From assembly GCA_965267425.1 (NCBI GenBank), contig OZ253959.1, positions 2,852,001-2,916,000 on the forward strand: a DNA stretch of 64,000 nt, read 5' to 3'. Position 1 is the first letter of the stretch. Every line of letters begins with the position of its first letter. A program made the position numbers and the translations under genes. Origin of the DNA: G965267425 sp965267425 (GTDB lineage Bacteria > Bacteroidota > Bacteroidia > Flavobacteriales_E > Vicingaceae). The notes under the pieces are model-generated. The model was not told where the DNA came from, did not search any database, and was given only the letters and a program-made list of their open reading frames with translations. This document shows positions 20,901 to 28,433 of the stretch, piece after piece.

Positions 20901-23900
20901 ATTGTTCTAATGATGGATTGGATTCATTGTATGTAACACCATCCAATTTCTCTGGTGGAATCTCATCGCGATTTGAATCGCCAACATTGCCAAATAAAAC
21001 TTTGTTTGGAAATGATTCGTTGTTCACTTTTACACCAAACAATTCATTGGTTGGTAATCACAACATTAAATACGTAAACTACAACCAATTTGGATGTTCA
21101 GATTCCGTAGAGTCTGTCATTGTAATTGATACCATTCCAGAAATTACGTTGAACTTCTTGGATTCAAACCAAATTCCTTTACCTGCTGGTACGCAGTTAG
21201 ATTATTGTGAAACGAGTGATTATTATGTGTTCCAGGGTATTGCGAGAATCAATGGTGTAATTGTTTCTACAACTGATTCCATTTGGGGACCTGGTATCTC
21301 GAAGGACACTGCTGGAAATGTCATTTTTGAACCTCTAGTTGCAGATACGGGACAAAAAACCATAAGTGCTTTTTACAATTATCAACCAGGTGGAAGTGTG
21401 GGCTGTTTCAATACGGCTGATACAGTTGTTACTGTGCATCCACTTCCTGAAGCAGATTTCATTGTTCCAGATAGTATGATTTGTCAAGATAATGGGGCAA
21501 TGACTTTGGCCATGACCAATCCATCTCAAACGGGTAATTCTGTGTGGGAAGTAATTGGAGGATCCAATCTTCAAACAGCGGGAGTATTTGAACCAATTGC
21601 AGACGGTGCTGTATTCAGTCAATGGAATGTAGTACAGCATACATTTACCGAAACAGTGAATAACAACTGTGTTCATGTTTATCAGGACTCTATATTCCTG
21701 GATACTTTCCCTGTGGTAAACATTTTTATTGATTCATTGTATTGCTCAAATCAAGGATTGGTAAGTTTTACGGCTACTCCGGCTTCTCAAGGAGGAGGAA
21801 TAAGTTCTGTGTTTAAAAGTGCTACCATGTTTGGCGGTTTTGATTCAACATTGACTGCTGGAGATAATGACATCATGGTCCAAACGGAAAACGTCAACAT
21901 TCCTGGAGGAATTTTAGATGTGAATCATACCATTTGGTATGTTTATACTGAAGCTGGAACGGAATGTACTGATTCAGTATCGTATACCACCGTTATTCAC
22001 AAACGTCCGGATCTGGATTTAAGTTTTGTAAATCAAGTATGTAATCATGCGGATACCATTGTTATCAATGTGGATGTAAATAACAACCCATCTAATGGAT
22101 TGAGAGATACCATTTATGGAACCGGAATTATAGATACGGTTGCGAATGGAATGGTACGATATGATCCTACAGTTCATTTCGGTTCGCCTTCACAAGTAGC
22201 GTCTGCTATTCGTTATGTAAATACGGATACATTGGGATGTTTTAACGAAGTAGTTGATACATTGTATGTAAATCCTCAACCGGTATTGACCTTATCGATT
22301 AATCAACTATCTGGAGGACAAATCAATGACTCAGTATGTCTATTCGGTGCATCTGTTGAATTCATCCCTGGTATAAATGGACTTCCAGACAATTTAAATG
22401 GAAGTACTAATTACATGGAGTTTAATGAAAATGGCGTTCGTTTGAATGATGAAGAATTTGTTCCTCAATTGGATGCCGATAGCGGATTGGATAATAAGAT
22501 GAACTTAATCAAATATGTAGGTGAAGATGGAAATGGATGTAATGACACCACATTCTTCAATCTGTTCATTAATCCGCAGCCGGTTCCTGCATACATTGAA
22601 CCAAATCATTGTACTTCCGATTCTACCTACTTTGTAGACTCGTCATACATTGATAATTCACTTGCACCTGATCAAATAGTCAGCTGGGTATGGTCGTTTG
22701 ATAATGTGATTGTTCCTGACAATACTGGAAAGACACAGGCTGTCAAGTTTGATAATGGAAACAAACGTATTCTGTTAACTACAACTACTGACAAAGGTTG
22801 TGCCGCAACCATTGATAACACCATATTGTTTGTGAGTGCTCCTATTGCTGATTTTACTTGGGAATTCCGAACTGAATGTGAAGGTGACAGTGTTCAATTC
22901 TTCAACGAATCAGGACCTACTGATTTGCTTGCAGGTAAGTTGGATTATGTGTGGTATTTTGGAGATGGTGCTACTCAGGTGAATACTGGAATTGATAGTA
23001 TTTCAGAAGGGCCAGATGCCAGACACGGTTATGGTGGTGCTGGATTTTACAATGTAGCATTAGCTGTTAGCCAAGGGGATTGTTTTGATTCAACATCAAA
23101 AGAAATCGCCATTAGGAATAACATTACCACTTTCCCATGGACAGATGATTTTGAAACTGTAGACAGCGATTGGCAAGAATGGAATACCCTTGGCGATAGT
23201 GCAAATGCAGAAGTTTTTGTTTGGGATACACCAAACAGAAATCAAGTAAATGGTGCTTTCTCAGGAACAAATGCTTGGGTGACAGGTGTAACCGACAATG
23301 TTGATGACACTTCTTATTCATCCAATGTTCAGACTTTTGTTACCAGTCCATGTTTTGATTTGTCTCAAATGGAACGACCAATGCTGAAATTGCAAACGTT
23401 GTATGATTTAGAACAAAACGATGGAGTTGTTATTCAGTATAACACCTTTAACGAGGGTGATACCATTGTGGATCAATGTGAGTGGTTTAACATTGGTAAC
23501 ATTAACGTTGGTGGAAACGTAACAACTGAATCAGGAATCAATTGGTATAAGAATGATGGAATATTTGGAAACCCAGGAAACCAAACCAATGCACAAGGAA
23601 ACATTGGTTGGACAGGTCAAAGTATTCCAGAAGGAGATTCTACTGTTCAGTGGGTGGAAGCCCGTCACAGCTTAAATGCTTTATTGGATTCCGACACTTC
23701 TAACCTTACGAAAATTCGATTCCGTATTGCATTTGGCTCGAATGCGGCGGTTGAAAACGAAGGTTTTGCGTTTGATGACTTCACCATTGAAGAACGTACC
23801 AAAAATGTGTTGTATGAATTGTTTACCAACTCTTCTTCTGAAGGTGGAAAAGCAAGTGTGGATAAATTCTTAAGCATCATTGATGGTGACACGAATAGCT

Positions 23901-24787
23901 TCGGAGTTCCGAACGATGATTTGATTTCCATTCAATACCACACAAGTTTCCCTGCAGAGGATCCAATGAATGTGGACAATCCGGGAGACCCAAGTGCGAG
24001 AGGAATATATTATGGTGTAACTGAAATTACTTACGCTAATATGGATGGTTCCATCAACGAAGCCTTTGCCAGTGATCCAACATTTACTTCAAATTGGCAC
24101 GAATTGAGAGTATTGGAGGATCCTAAATATATTATTGGGATGAATTTTGCGAATGACCAATTGACGGTTACATTAAATCATAAGGATGTTGATACTATAA
24201 AGAGTAATGACTTTAGTGTTCACATTGCGTTGGTTGAAAAGGAAATTCAAGCTTCTGAATTGACTGGCACCGTGGCAAGCAGTTATGTTTCTTTCCGAAA
24301 TGTATTGAAAGAATTGTATCCGAGTGCTGCCGGCACAAAGTATACGAGTAAGTGGCTGTCAAACGAGACCATTACTCAGAATATTTCATTCAATGACTTT
24401 TATGGTACATCTGATGATTGGTTGTTAGTGGCCTTCATTCAGGACAATGAAACCAAAGAAGTTTATCAAACAGAATGGTTGGATTTGGTAAATACATCTA
24501 CTGGAATTGAAGTAGTTGATTACCAAAGTCAAAATGGAATTGAATATGTAGTGTATCCTAACCCAACAAGAGGAATGACCCATTACAAATTCAAACAACG
24601 TACGGAACAAGATTACCGTATTGATGTATTCAATCAATTGGGTATGAAAGTTGATCAATTGACAGTTCCAAGAGGCATCGACCATTTTGCCTTTGATACG
24701 GAAAACTTCAAAACGGGCATATACATGCTTATCCTAAGTGACGGACAAAATGTAATTGCCAATGATAAACTCATTGTAACGCATTAA
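14978..24787 (+). CDS. Giant T9SS-secreted surface protein (3269 aa), adhesin-like
   Basis: Signal peptide at about 1-23 (LLLLAAQSMYA). Residues about 30-145 resemble a CUB-like domain (NTITLTNMTSIDIATDDTLY, then FITIRFISDAGTG). Three Ig/PKD-like modules follow, the first two near-identical, then SprB-type repeats (VICNGDSTGTATASG). A long series of modules of roughly 110 residues comes next, with recurring YC-N and SHT(I/V)-Y-YT-GNGC motifs. A PKD domain lies at about 2640 (WYFGDGATQ), a jelly-roll-like segment at about 2720, and an Omp28-like region at about 2943 (VLYELFTNSSSEGG) lacking the usual cysteines. The last 80 residues (YPNPTRG, GMKVDQL, FKTGIYMLIL) are a type A T9SS sorting domain, so the protein should cross the outer membrane and stay at the surface or be released. 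A role in adhesion or gliding is likely from family knowledge. It is last in the row starting at 7797 and is followed by a terminator. Confidence 0.88.
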   Translation: MKKLYAIFTTSLLLLAAQSMYAVHNMSNDSITSCADTLYDSGGPGGGANEYSANEDLTFKITVALNNTITLTNMTSIDIATDDTLYIYDGDSVGDPLIGKYNNGTAIPDSVTSTGRFITIRFISDAGTGASLQDGWELYWDENQAPNVTMSDPGPGCLGDSLTFTITDSSFAGSNPTFLWFVNSSPVTPISGDTVYGTSSLTNGDSVQVVIIRDIADSSCYSDTTDTAFVVVSLAANNTPNVTAAADDSVICAGTNVTFTVSDSTNGGADPTFQWKVNGVNMGTDSYEYQDASLSNGDIVTVVMTSNDPGCLSRTTDSSIINMSVTANVTPNVTAAADDSVICAGTNVTFTVSDSTNGGADPTFQWKVNGVNMGTDSYEYQDASLSNGDVVRVVMTSNDPGCLSRPTDSIQINMSVTTNSTPNVAFSSTPSTTICLGDSVTFDVTDSTNGGTTPTFQWKVNGTNSSTGNQFISSSLAHNDVVRVVMTSSDPGCLTDPQDSAEVTMTVNGLPSVNVTGTTNVICNGDSTGTATASGSGGTYTWNSVPSQMGTSASNLYAGTFVVTLVDGNGCEDTAQAIINEPSPLTIGFSVTDVTTFGGSDGQIIATPAGGNGGYLHDWSSGQSTATISSLNAGLYTDTVTDALGCTVFDTARVNQPADLIGATIRYLGASFVAVCDGDNVNQLLVTVAPTGGTGSNVYTWQYSYDFTTWISFATSDSANSYSVNDTLLSDRFIRQRVVDGSGDSAFSNPVFLDYIADVPVSIVGLESPYCTNDGDDVLSGVPSGGAFDATPAYITGSTFSPSMTGGAGGTYNITYQYTDGNSCVSETTVGAVVNDAPATSFSMTTTIFSVNDSVVIMNTDPDVTESPTGGVFSGPGVYFTPPSTYTFDPSLAGTGAHTLYYSFTNGDNCTAIDSVTISVLASSTVFIAADTTNTADQDFCYENNVTVYADLPGDTTTAYVFYFYGLTSYSEYILNPIVFNDTSEFARSHTFDARQYIPTTTGVPGATPEGFNSFKCRFWYQSIKNPGIWQFFEDTISIVNMGESFLSISANKGNSNGSTGGNPFQYCEDLDSVSFGSTFFPLGGGRPVSHSFSILPSGGLTDNGTTADFQPDQVPAGVKTLTYTYTDDASSCFVDTSYFVRIDSLPLVDIPDVDEVNDYCANDSLVFFHGTPYLTGQGVFSSSTLAVNHINGQDSASFFAIPSTVQDNHIVRYVYQDPTTGCVNRDSAIFDIDSLPTLSMAIVGGFDNPALCITDSSNIQITGTAGNLTPGFFGDNISGNGITYPVGNNGIATFQPASAGVGSHTINYTYTDGNGCNNAIDSVVSVNALPDSSFTTASGDFNVCKVQGDTVRLVYTGVSSGTSSYEVNGNALGSNLFDPTAGFVNFDTNYIAHTFTENITGCVNSDTLVIVVDTFPIVSLTVPSQHCYNAGNVSFVGSPASPGGLFPSSMSSTSLGFSENFVTIGTDTKVHSPIAANVGSHTVYYTFTEPSTGCSTTDSGIIVIDTIPTLAIDLTTGFNATGSEYCVNLDSIQFLGQVDIGAGFFTDGDSLTGTGTENATGTGVFAFDPSLAGVNSHTVTLHYTDGNGCYNSVDSTIDVIALPNASFTATDYKFCRIPADSVTFSAVAPGGTSVYTINGSASTSNGKYYPLIDGINGGFYTQQIEHEFTDNTSGCVNNDTITIFVDTFPIVSMVNINSAYCHNAGDIVFQGSPASLGTPSATMSVPSLGINETYFVPGLDTSVYSPVAADTGSHQVKYTFTDTTGCTASDSATFTIDSIPDLSINLGVQSQYCINTDTSNLPVFTGLAGGTQGFGGRLIGLGIVDTTNSASEFAPAVADTGTHVITFEYTDGSGCFNSTDTVVDVVPSGDASFIILSPDSICAIPNFVVQLDAYDTLPTPGSFTITGDASQIVVNSTQPTYGTFVVDTSFVRIDGWNYITYIYSDGNGCDGTFTDSIYLHSLPNPGFVDLAVNYCSNDGLDSLYVTPSNFSGGISSRFESPTLPNKTLFGNDSLFTFTPNNSLVGNHNIKYVNYNQFGCSDSVESVIVIDTIPEITLNFLDSNQIPLPAGTQLDYCETSDYYVFQGIARINGVIVSTTDSIWGPGISKDTAGNVIFEPLVADTGQKTISAFYNYQPGGSVGCFNTADTVVTVHPLPEADFIVPDSMICQDNGAMTLAMTNPSQTGNSVWEVIGGSNLQTAGVFEPIADGAVFSQWNVVQHTFTETVNNNCVHVYQDSIFLDTFPVVNIFIDSLYCSNQGLVSFTATPASQGGGISSVFKSATMFGGFDSTLTAGDNDIMVQTENVNIPGGILDVNHTIWYVYTEAGTECTDSVSYTTVIHKRPDLDLSFVNQVCNHADTIVINVDVNNNPSNGLRDTIYGTGIIDTVANGMVRYDPTVHFGSPSQVASAIRYVNTDTLGCFNEVVDTLYVNPQPVLTLSINQLSGGQINDSVCLFGASVEFIPGINGLPDNLNGSTNYMEFNENGVRLNDEEFVPQLDADSGLDNKMNLIKYVGEDGNGCNDTTFFNLFINPQPVPAYIEPNHCTSDSTYFVDSSYIDNSLAPDQIVSWVWSFDNVIVPDNTGKTQAVKFDNGNKRILLTTTTDKGCAATIDNTILFVSAPIADFTWEFRTECEGDSVQFFNESGPTDLLAGKLDYVWYFGDGATQVNTGIDSISEGPDARHGYGGAGFYNVALAVSQGDCFDSTSKEIAIRNNITTFPWTDDFETVDSDWQEWNTLGDSANAEVFVWDTPNRNQVNGAFSGTNAWVTGVTDNVDDTSYSSNVQTFVTSPCFDLSQMERPMLKLQTLYDLEQNDGVVIQYNTFNEGDTIVDQCEWFNIGNINVGGNVTTESGINWYKNDGIFGNPGNQTNAQGNIGWTGQSIPEGDSTVQWVEARHSLNALLDSDTSNLTKIRFRIAFGSNAAVENEGFAFDDFTIEERTKNVLYELFTNSSSEGGKASVDKFLSIIDGDTNSFGVPNDDLISIQYHTSFPAEDPMNVDNPGDPSARGIYYGVTEITYANMDGSINEAFASDPTFTSNWHELRVLEDPKYIIGMNFANDQLTVTLNHKDVDTIKSNDFSVHIALVEKEIQASELTGTVASSYVSFRNVLKELYPSAAGTKYTSKWLSNETITQNISFNDFYGTSDDWLLVAFIQDNETKEVYQTEWLDLVNTSTGIEVVDYQSQNGIEYVVYPNPTRGMTHYKFKQRTEQDYRIDVFNQLGMKVDQLTVPRGIDHFAFDTENFKTGIYMLILSDGQNVIANDKLIVTH
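15698..16243 (+). repeat. Two tandem 273-bp near-identical repeats inside the giant gene
   Basis: Codons from NVTAAADDSVICAGTN onward recur 273 bp (91 residues) later with very few amino-acid changes (for example DIVTVV versus DVVRVV). A third, more diverged copy starts at 16244 at the same spacing. Silent differences between the copies show the duplication is not brand new but the protein sequence is conserved or homogenised. Confidence 0.9.
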
Positions 24788-24813
24788 CGGTTTACAATCC
24801 GAATACACGCAAT

Positions 24814-24846
24814 AAAAAAGCCGGCTGAAATTCAGCCGGCTTTTTT
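24814..24846. terminator. Bidirectional Rho-independent terminator
   Basis: A perfect stem (GCCGGCTGAA against TTCAGCCGGC) is flanked by A6 and T6, so it works on both strands. It separates the converging giant surface-protein gene and sdhB. Confidence 0.92.
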
Positions 24847-24871
24847 GATCCGATTGCTTTGAGAAAAAATC

Positions 24872-25621
24872 TTATTCAGATTGAATAGTCGCAGATAACA
24901 ATTCTCTGTTCATGCGAGCAATGTTTTCGAGTGATATTTCTTTTGGACATTCCACTTCACACGCTCCGGTATTGGTACAATTACCAAACCCTTCTTCATC
25001 CATTTGATGTACCATTTTAAGTACTCTCTCTTTGGCTTCAGGTTTTCCCTGTGGCAATAAGGCAAATTGAGAAACTTTTGCAGATACAAATAACATAGCC
25101 GATGCATTTTTACATGCTGCAACACATGCACCACATCCAATACAAGTGGCTGCGTCAAATGCTTTGTCAGCGTCAGCCTTTGGAACAGGCAGTGCATTGG
25201 CATCTTGCGTATTTCCTGAAGTATTAACAGAAATGTATCCTCCGGCATTCATCACCCGATCAAATGCCGAACGATCAACCACTAAATCTTTAATGACAGG
25301 AAATGCCTTGGCTCTCCATGGTTCAATATAAATGGTATCTCCATCGTTAAATGAACGCATGTGCAACTGGCATGTGGTAATGGCTCTTTCAGGACCATGT
25401 GGTTTTCCATTGATGTACATGGAACACATTCCACAAATTCCTTCCCGACAATCGTGGTCAAAAGCAACAGGTTCCTTGCCTTCGGCAATCAATTGTTCAT
25501 TGAGTACATCCATCATTTCCAGAAATGACTGATCATCGGAAATATCAGAAATCTGATAGGTTTCCATTTGACCTTTGTCATCTGCACTTTTCTGTCTCCA
25601 GATTTTTAATGTAAAATCCAT
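24872..25621 (-). CDS. sdhB: Succinate dehydrogenase/fumarate reductase iron-sulfur subunit
   Basis: The 249-residue protein carries the plant-type [2Fe-2S] motif at Cys58, Cys63 and Cys66 (DCREGICGMC), with a fourth Cys in TTCQLHM. A C-terminal ferredoxin-like half has CIGCGACVAAC and CTNTGACEVECP for the [4Fe-4S] and [3Fe-4S] clusters. It passes electrons from the FAD subunit to the membrane cytochrome. It is the third gene of sdhC-sdhA-sdhB on the minus strand, 21 bp after sdhA, and ends at the shared terminator. Confidence 0.95.
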   Translation of the reverse strand: MDFTLKIWRQKSADDKGQMETYQISDISDDQSFLEMMDVLNEQLIAEGKEPVAFDHDCREGICGMCSMYINGKPHGPERAITTCQLHMRSFNDGDTIYIEPWRAKAFPVIKDLVVDRSAFDRVMNAGGYISVNTSGNTQDANALPVPKADADKAFDAATCIGCGACVAACKNASAMLFVSAKVSQFALLPQGKPEAKERVLKMVHQMDEEGFGNCTNTGACEVECPKEISLENIARMNRELLSATIQSE

Positions 25622-25642
25622 GTTTGAAATTTTAGTTGCGCA

Positions 25643-27646
25643 TTATTTATAACTACGCTGTTTCAACTCAATATTTTCGTATTTCAATTCTTCTTTATGC
25701 AATACTGCATCAGATGGCTCTCCTTTGTATTCCCATGCAGAAACAAAGGTGAAATTATCATCATCCCTTTTGGCTTCGCCTTCTTCCGTTTGAGATTCCT
25801 CTCTAAAATGTCCTCCACAACTTTCAGCTCTTTCCAACGCATCCTTGCACATTAATTCACCTAATTCCAGAAAATCGGCTACCCTACCTGCTTTTTCCAA
25901 TTCAGGGTTCAATTCTTTATCGGTTCCAGGAACTTTTACTTCTTTCCAGAATTCCTCGCGCAAAGCTTTGATTTCTGAAATGGCTGCTTTCAGCCCTTCT
26001 GCATTTCTGGACATTCCACAATTGTTCCACATGATTTTACCCAGCTTTTTATGGAAATAATCAACAGACTTACTTCCATTGCTGGACATGAATTTTGAAA
26101 TGCGATCTTTCACTTCTTTCTCGGCTGCCTCAAATTCTGGTGAATCGGTTGAGATTTCTCCTGTTCGAATATCATCTGCCAAATAATCACCAATGGTAAA
26201 TGGTATCACAAAGTATCCGTCTGCCAATCCTTGCATCAAAGCTGAAGCTCCCAATCGATTTGCTCCATGATCAGAGAAATTGGCTTCTCCCAATACATAG
26301 CAACCTGGAATGGTTGACATTAAGTTATAATCCACCCAAACACCGCCCATGGTGTAATGCACGGCAGGGTATATTTTCATCGGAGTGAAATATGGATTGT
26401 CATCCGTAATTTTCTCGTACATCTGGAAGAGGTTTCCATATTTGGTTTTCACCACTTCCCTTCCCAATTTCTTGATGGTTTCAATGTCTGCATCTTCATG
26501 ACCCTGTGTGGTTGCTTCAATGCGCCCATATCGTTCAATGGCTGCGGCAAAATCCAAAAATACGGCTTCGCCTGTTTGATTCACACCATATCCGGCATCA
26601 CATCTTTCTTTTGCTGCTCTGGATGCTACATCACGAGGTACGAGGTTTCCAAACGAAGGATAGCGTCTTTCCAAATAATAATCCCGATCTTCTTCTTTGA
26701 TCTCCACCGGTTTTTTGGTTCCCTTGCGAATAGCCTCCACATCTTCTTTGTTTTTAGGCACCCAAATTCGTCCATCATTTCGCAAAGATTCTGACATCAA
26801 GGTCAATTTCGATTGATAGTCGCCCGATACCGGAATACACGTTGGGTGGATTTGCGTATAGCATGGATTTGCAAAAAATGCACCCTTCTTATGAATCTTC
26901 CATGAAGCGGTAACATTAGACCCCATCGCATTGGTTGAAAGGAAAAATACATTTCCATATCCCCCGGAACAAATAACCACCGCATGGGCTGAATGACGTT
27001 CAATTTCTCCCGTAACCAAATCTCTGGCAATGATTCCTCTGGCTTTACCATCAACAATAACTACATCCAACATTTCATGTCGGTTGTACATCTGAATTTT
27101 CCCTTTTCCAATTTGACGAGACATGGCAGAATAAGCTCCCAGCAACAATTGCTGACCTGTTTGACCTTTCGCATAAAACGTTCTGGACACCTGTACACCT
27201 CCAAACGAACGATTATCCAACAAGCCACCATATTCGCGGGCAAAAGGAACACCTTGTGCCACACATTGATCAATAATGTTGGTAGATACTTCCGCAAGTC
27301 TGTATACATTGGCCTCTCTGGAACGATAATCACCACCTTTTACTGTATCATAAAACAACCTGTAAACACTGTCACCATCATTCTGGTAATTCTTGGCTGC
27401 ATTGATACCTCCTTGCGCTGCAATGGAGTGAGCCCTTCTAGGACTATCTTGAAAACAAAACGCTTTGACATTGTAGCCCAATTCAGCAAGAGACGCTGCC
27501 GCTGAACCACCTGCCAATCCTGTTCCCACAACAATCACATCGATCAATCTTTTGTTGGCAGGATTTACAAGACGAATATTGCTTTTATGACTTGTCCACT
27601 TTTCAGCAATCGGACCTTCAGGAATTTTCGCATCTAATTTTGACAT
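25643..27646 (-). CDS. sdhA: Succinate dehydrogenase flavoprotein subunit
   Basis: The 667-residue protein shows a Rossmann FAD site VGTGLAGGSAAASLAELG (about 40-57) and the HSIAAQGGINA motif with His73 as probable covalent FAD attachment. The substrate-site region includes RLGASALMQGLADGYF, and an active-site segment includes HYTMGGVWVDYN. Length and order fit the Bacteroidota/B. subtilis-type complex II with one cytochrome subunit. It oxidises succinate to fumarate, or the reverse, at the inner face of the cytoplasmic membrane. Confidence 0.96.
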   Translation of the reverse strand: MSKLDAKIPEGPIAEKWTSHKSNIRLVNPANKRLIDVIVVGTGLAGGSAAASLAELGYNVKAFCFQDSPRRAHSIAAQGGINAAKNYQNDGDSVYRLFYDTVKGGDYRSREANVYRLAEVSTNIIDQCVAQGVPFAREYGGLLDNRSFGGVQVSRTFYAKGQTGQQLLLGAYSAMSRQIGKGKIQMYNRHEMLDVVIVDGKARGIIARDLVTGEIERHSAHAVVICSGGYGNVFFLSTNAMGSNVTASWKIHKKGAFFANPCYTQIHPTCIPVSGDYQSKLTLMSESLRNDGRIWVPKNKEDVEAIRKGTKKPVEIKEEDRDYYLERRYPSFGNLVPRDVASRAAKERCDAGYGVNQTGEAVFLDFAAAIERYGRIEATTQGHEDADIETIKKLGREVVKTKYGNLFQMYEKITDDNPYFTPMKIYPAVHYTMGGVWVDYNLMSTIPGCYVLGEANFSDHGANRLGASALMQGLADGYFVIPFTIGDYLADDIRTGEISTDSPEFEAAEKEVKDRISKFMSSNGSKSVDYFHKKLGKIMWNNCGMSRNAEGLKAAISEIKALREEFWKEVKVPGTDKELNPELEKAGRVADFLELGELMCKDALERAESCGGHFREESQTEEGEAKRDDDNFTFVSAWEYKGEPSDAVLHKEELKYENIELKQRSYK

Positions 27647-27662
27647 AATTCTTTCTTCTTAA

Positions 27663-28295
27663 TTAGGACATCATAAAATGATAAATCGCAATTAACGTAA
27701 ACCCAGCAGCTGTTGCAATGCTGTATAGGGTTCCAATTTTTTTAATCCAGGGTGTATATTTTTGATGATTGGCTCCCACCGACTGAAACGCAGATTGAAA
27801 ACCATGATTCAAATGAAAACCAAGTAAAACAAAGGAAGCTATATAAAGCGCCGTATAAGGCAGTGAATCAAATAAACGTACTACCAATTCATAATCATCT
27901 GCATAATCCTTCACTCCAAAGTGCATAACCCACCAATAGTCACGAATGTGCAAAATCAAAAACAGCAATACCAATATTCCTGTAATGATCATACTTCTGG
28001 AAGACATGGTCGAGTTGGATGATGGATTGGACTTGGCGTATTTAATGGGTCTTGAAGCACTGTTTTGCAATTGCAACCGAATACCCGTACCAATGTGCAA
28101 TATAAATCCAAGTGCCAATACCCATTGCATGGTTTGAATCACCGGGTTTGTTCCCATAAAATGAGATGCCTGATTGAACAACTCATGATTGCTACTAAGC
28201 GTTAACAGATTGATGCTTAAATGTATAACCAGAAATGAAATCAGGAACAACCCTGTCAGGGACATCCAGACTTTTCTAACAATGGAAGAACTCAT
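27663..28295 (-). CDS. sdhC: Succinate dehydrogenase cytochrome b558 subunit
   Basis: The 210-residue membrane protein has five hydrophobic helices and His residues in helices (FLVIHLSINLL, GFILHIGTG, FLILHIRDYWW, GFHLNHGF) suited to bind two haems b. This is the single-subunit cytochrome b558 type. The reading frame stays open to a TTG at 28328, but that TTG is the end of a TAAATTTG promoter box, so I start at the ATG at 28295 (MSSSIVRKVW), which also fits the family's N-terminus. It is the first gene of the sdhCAB operon, with 16 bp to sdhA. Confidence 0.92.
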   Translation of the reverse strand: MSSSIVRKVWMSLTGLFLISFLVIHLSINLLTLSSNHELFNQASHFMGTNPVIQTMQWVLALGFILHIGTGIRLQLQNSASRPIKYAKSNPSSNSTMSSRSMIITGILVLLFLILHIRDYWWVMHFGVKDYADDYELVVRLFDSLPYTALYIASFVLLGFHLNHGFQSAFQSVGANHQKYTPWIKKIGTLYSIATAAGFTLIAIYHFMMS

Positions 28296-28325
28296 GCTGT
28301 ATATGGAACTTGATAATGATACCGA

Positions 28326-28333
28326 CAAATTTA
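28326..28333 (-). promoter_or_regulatory. sdhC promoter -7 box (TAAATTTG)
   Basis: The minus strand reads TAAATTTG, a perfect TAnnTTTG match. A TTG lies about 20 bases upstream (within CTTTGCTTG), the spacing expected for the primary sigma factor of Bacteroidota. It lies 31 bp upstream of the chosen sdhC ATG. Confidence 0.65.
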
Positions 28334-28405
28334 ACTTCTAAGCTAATCATTAACAAGCAAAGAAGATGAAAAGAATAAAAGTAACTGAATTTACTATTGA
28401 AATCT

Positions 28406-28413
28406 TACATTTG
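28406..28413 (+). promoter_or_regulatory. -7 box (TACATTTG) for aminopeptidase P
   Basis: A perfect TAnnTTTG box lies 20 bp before the ATG at 28434, divergent from the sdhC promoter. No clean -33 TTG is visible at the right distance. Confidence 0.5.
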
Positions 28414-28433
28414 ACAACTACAATATCTTGATT

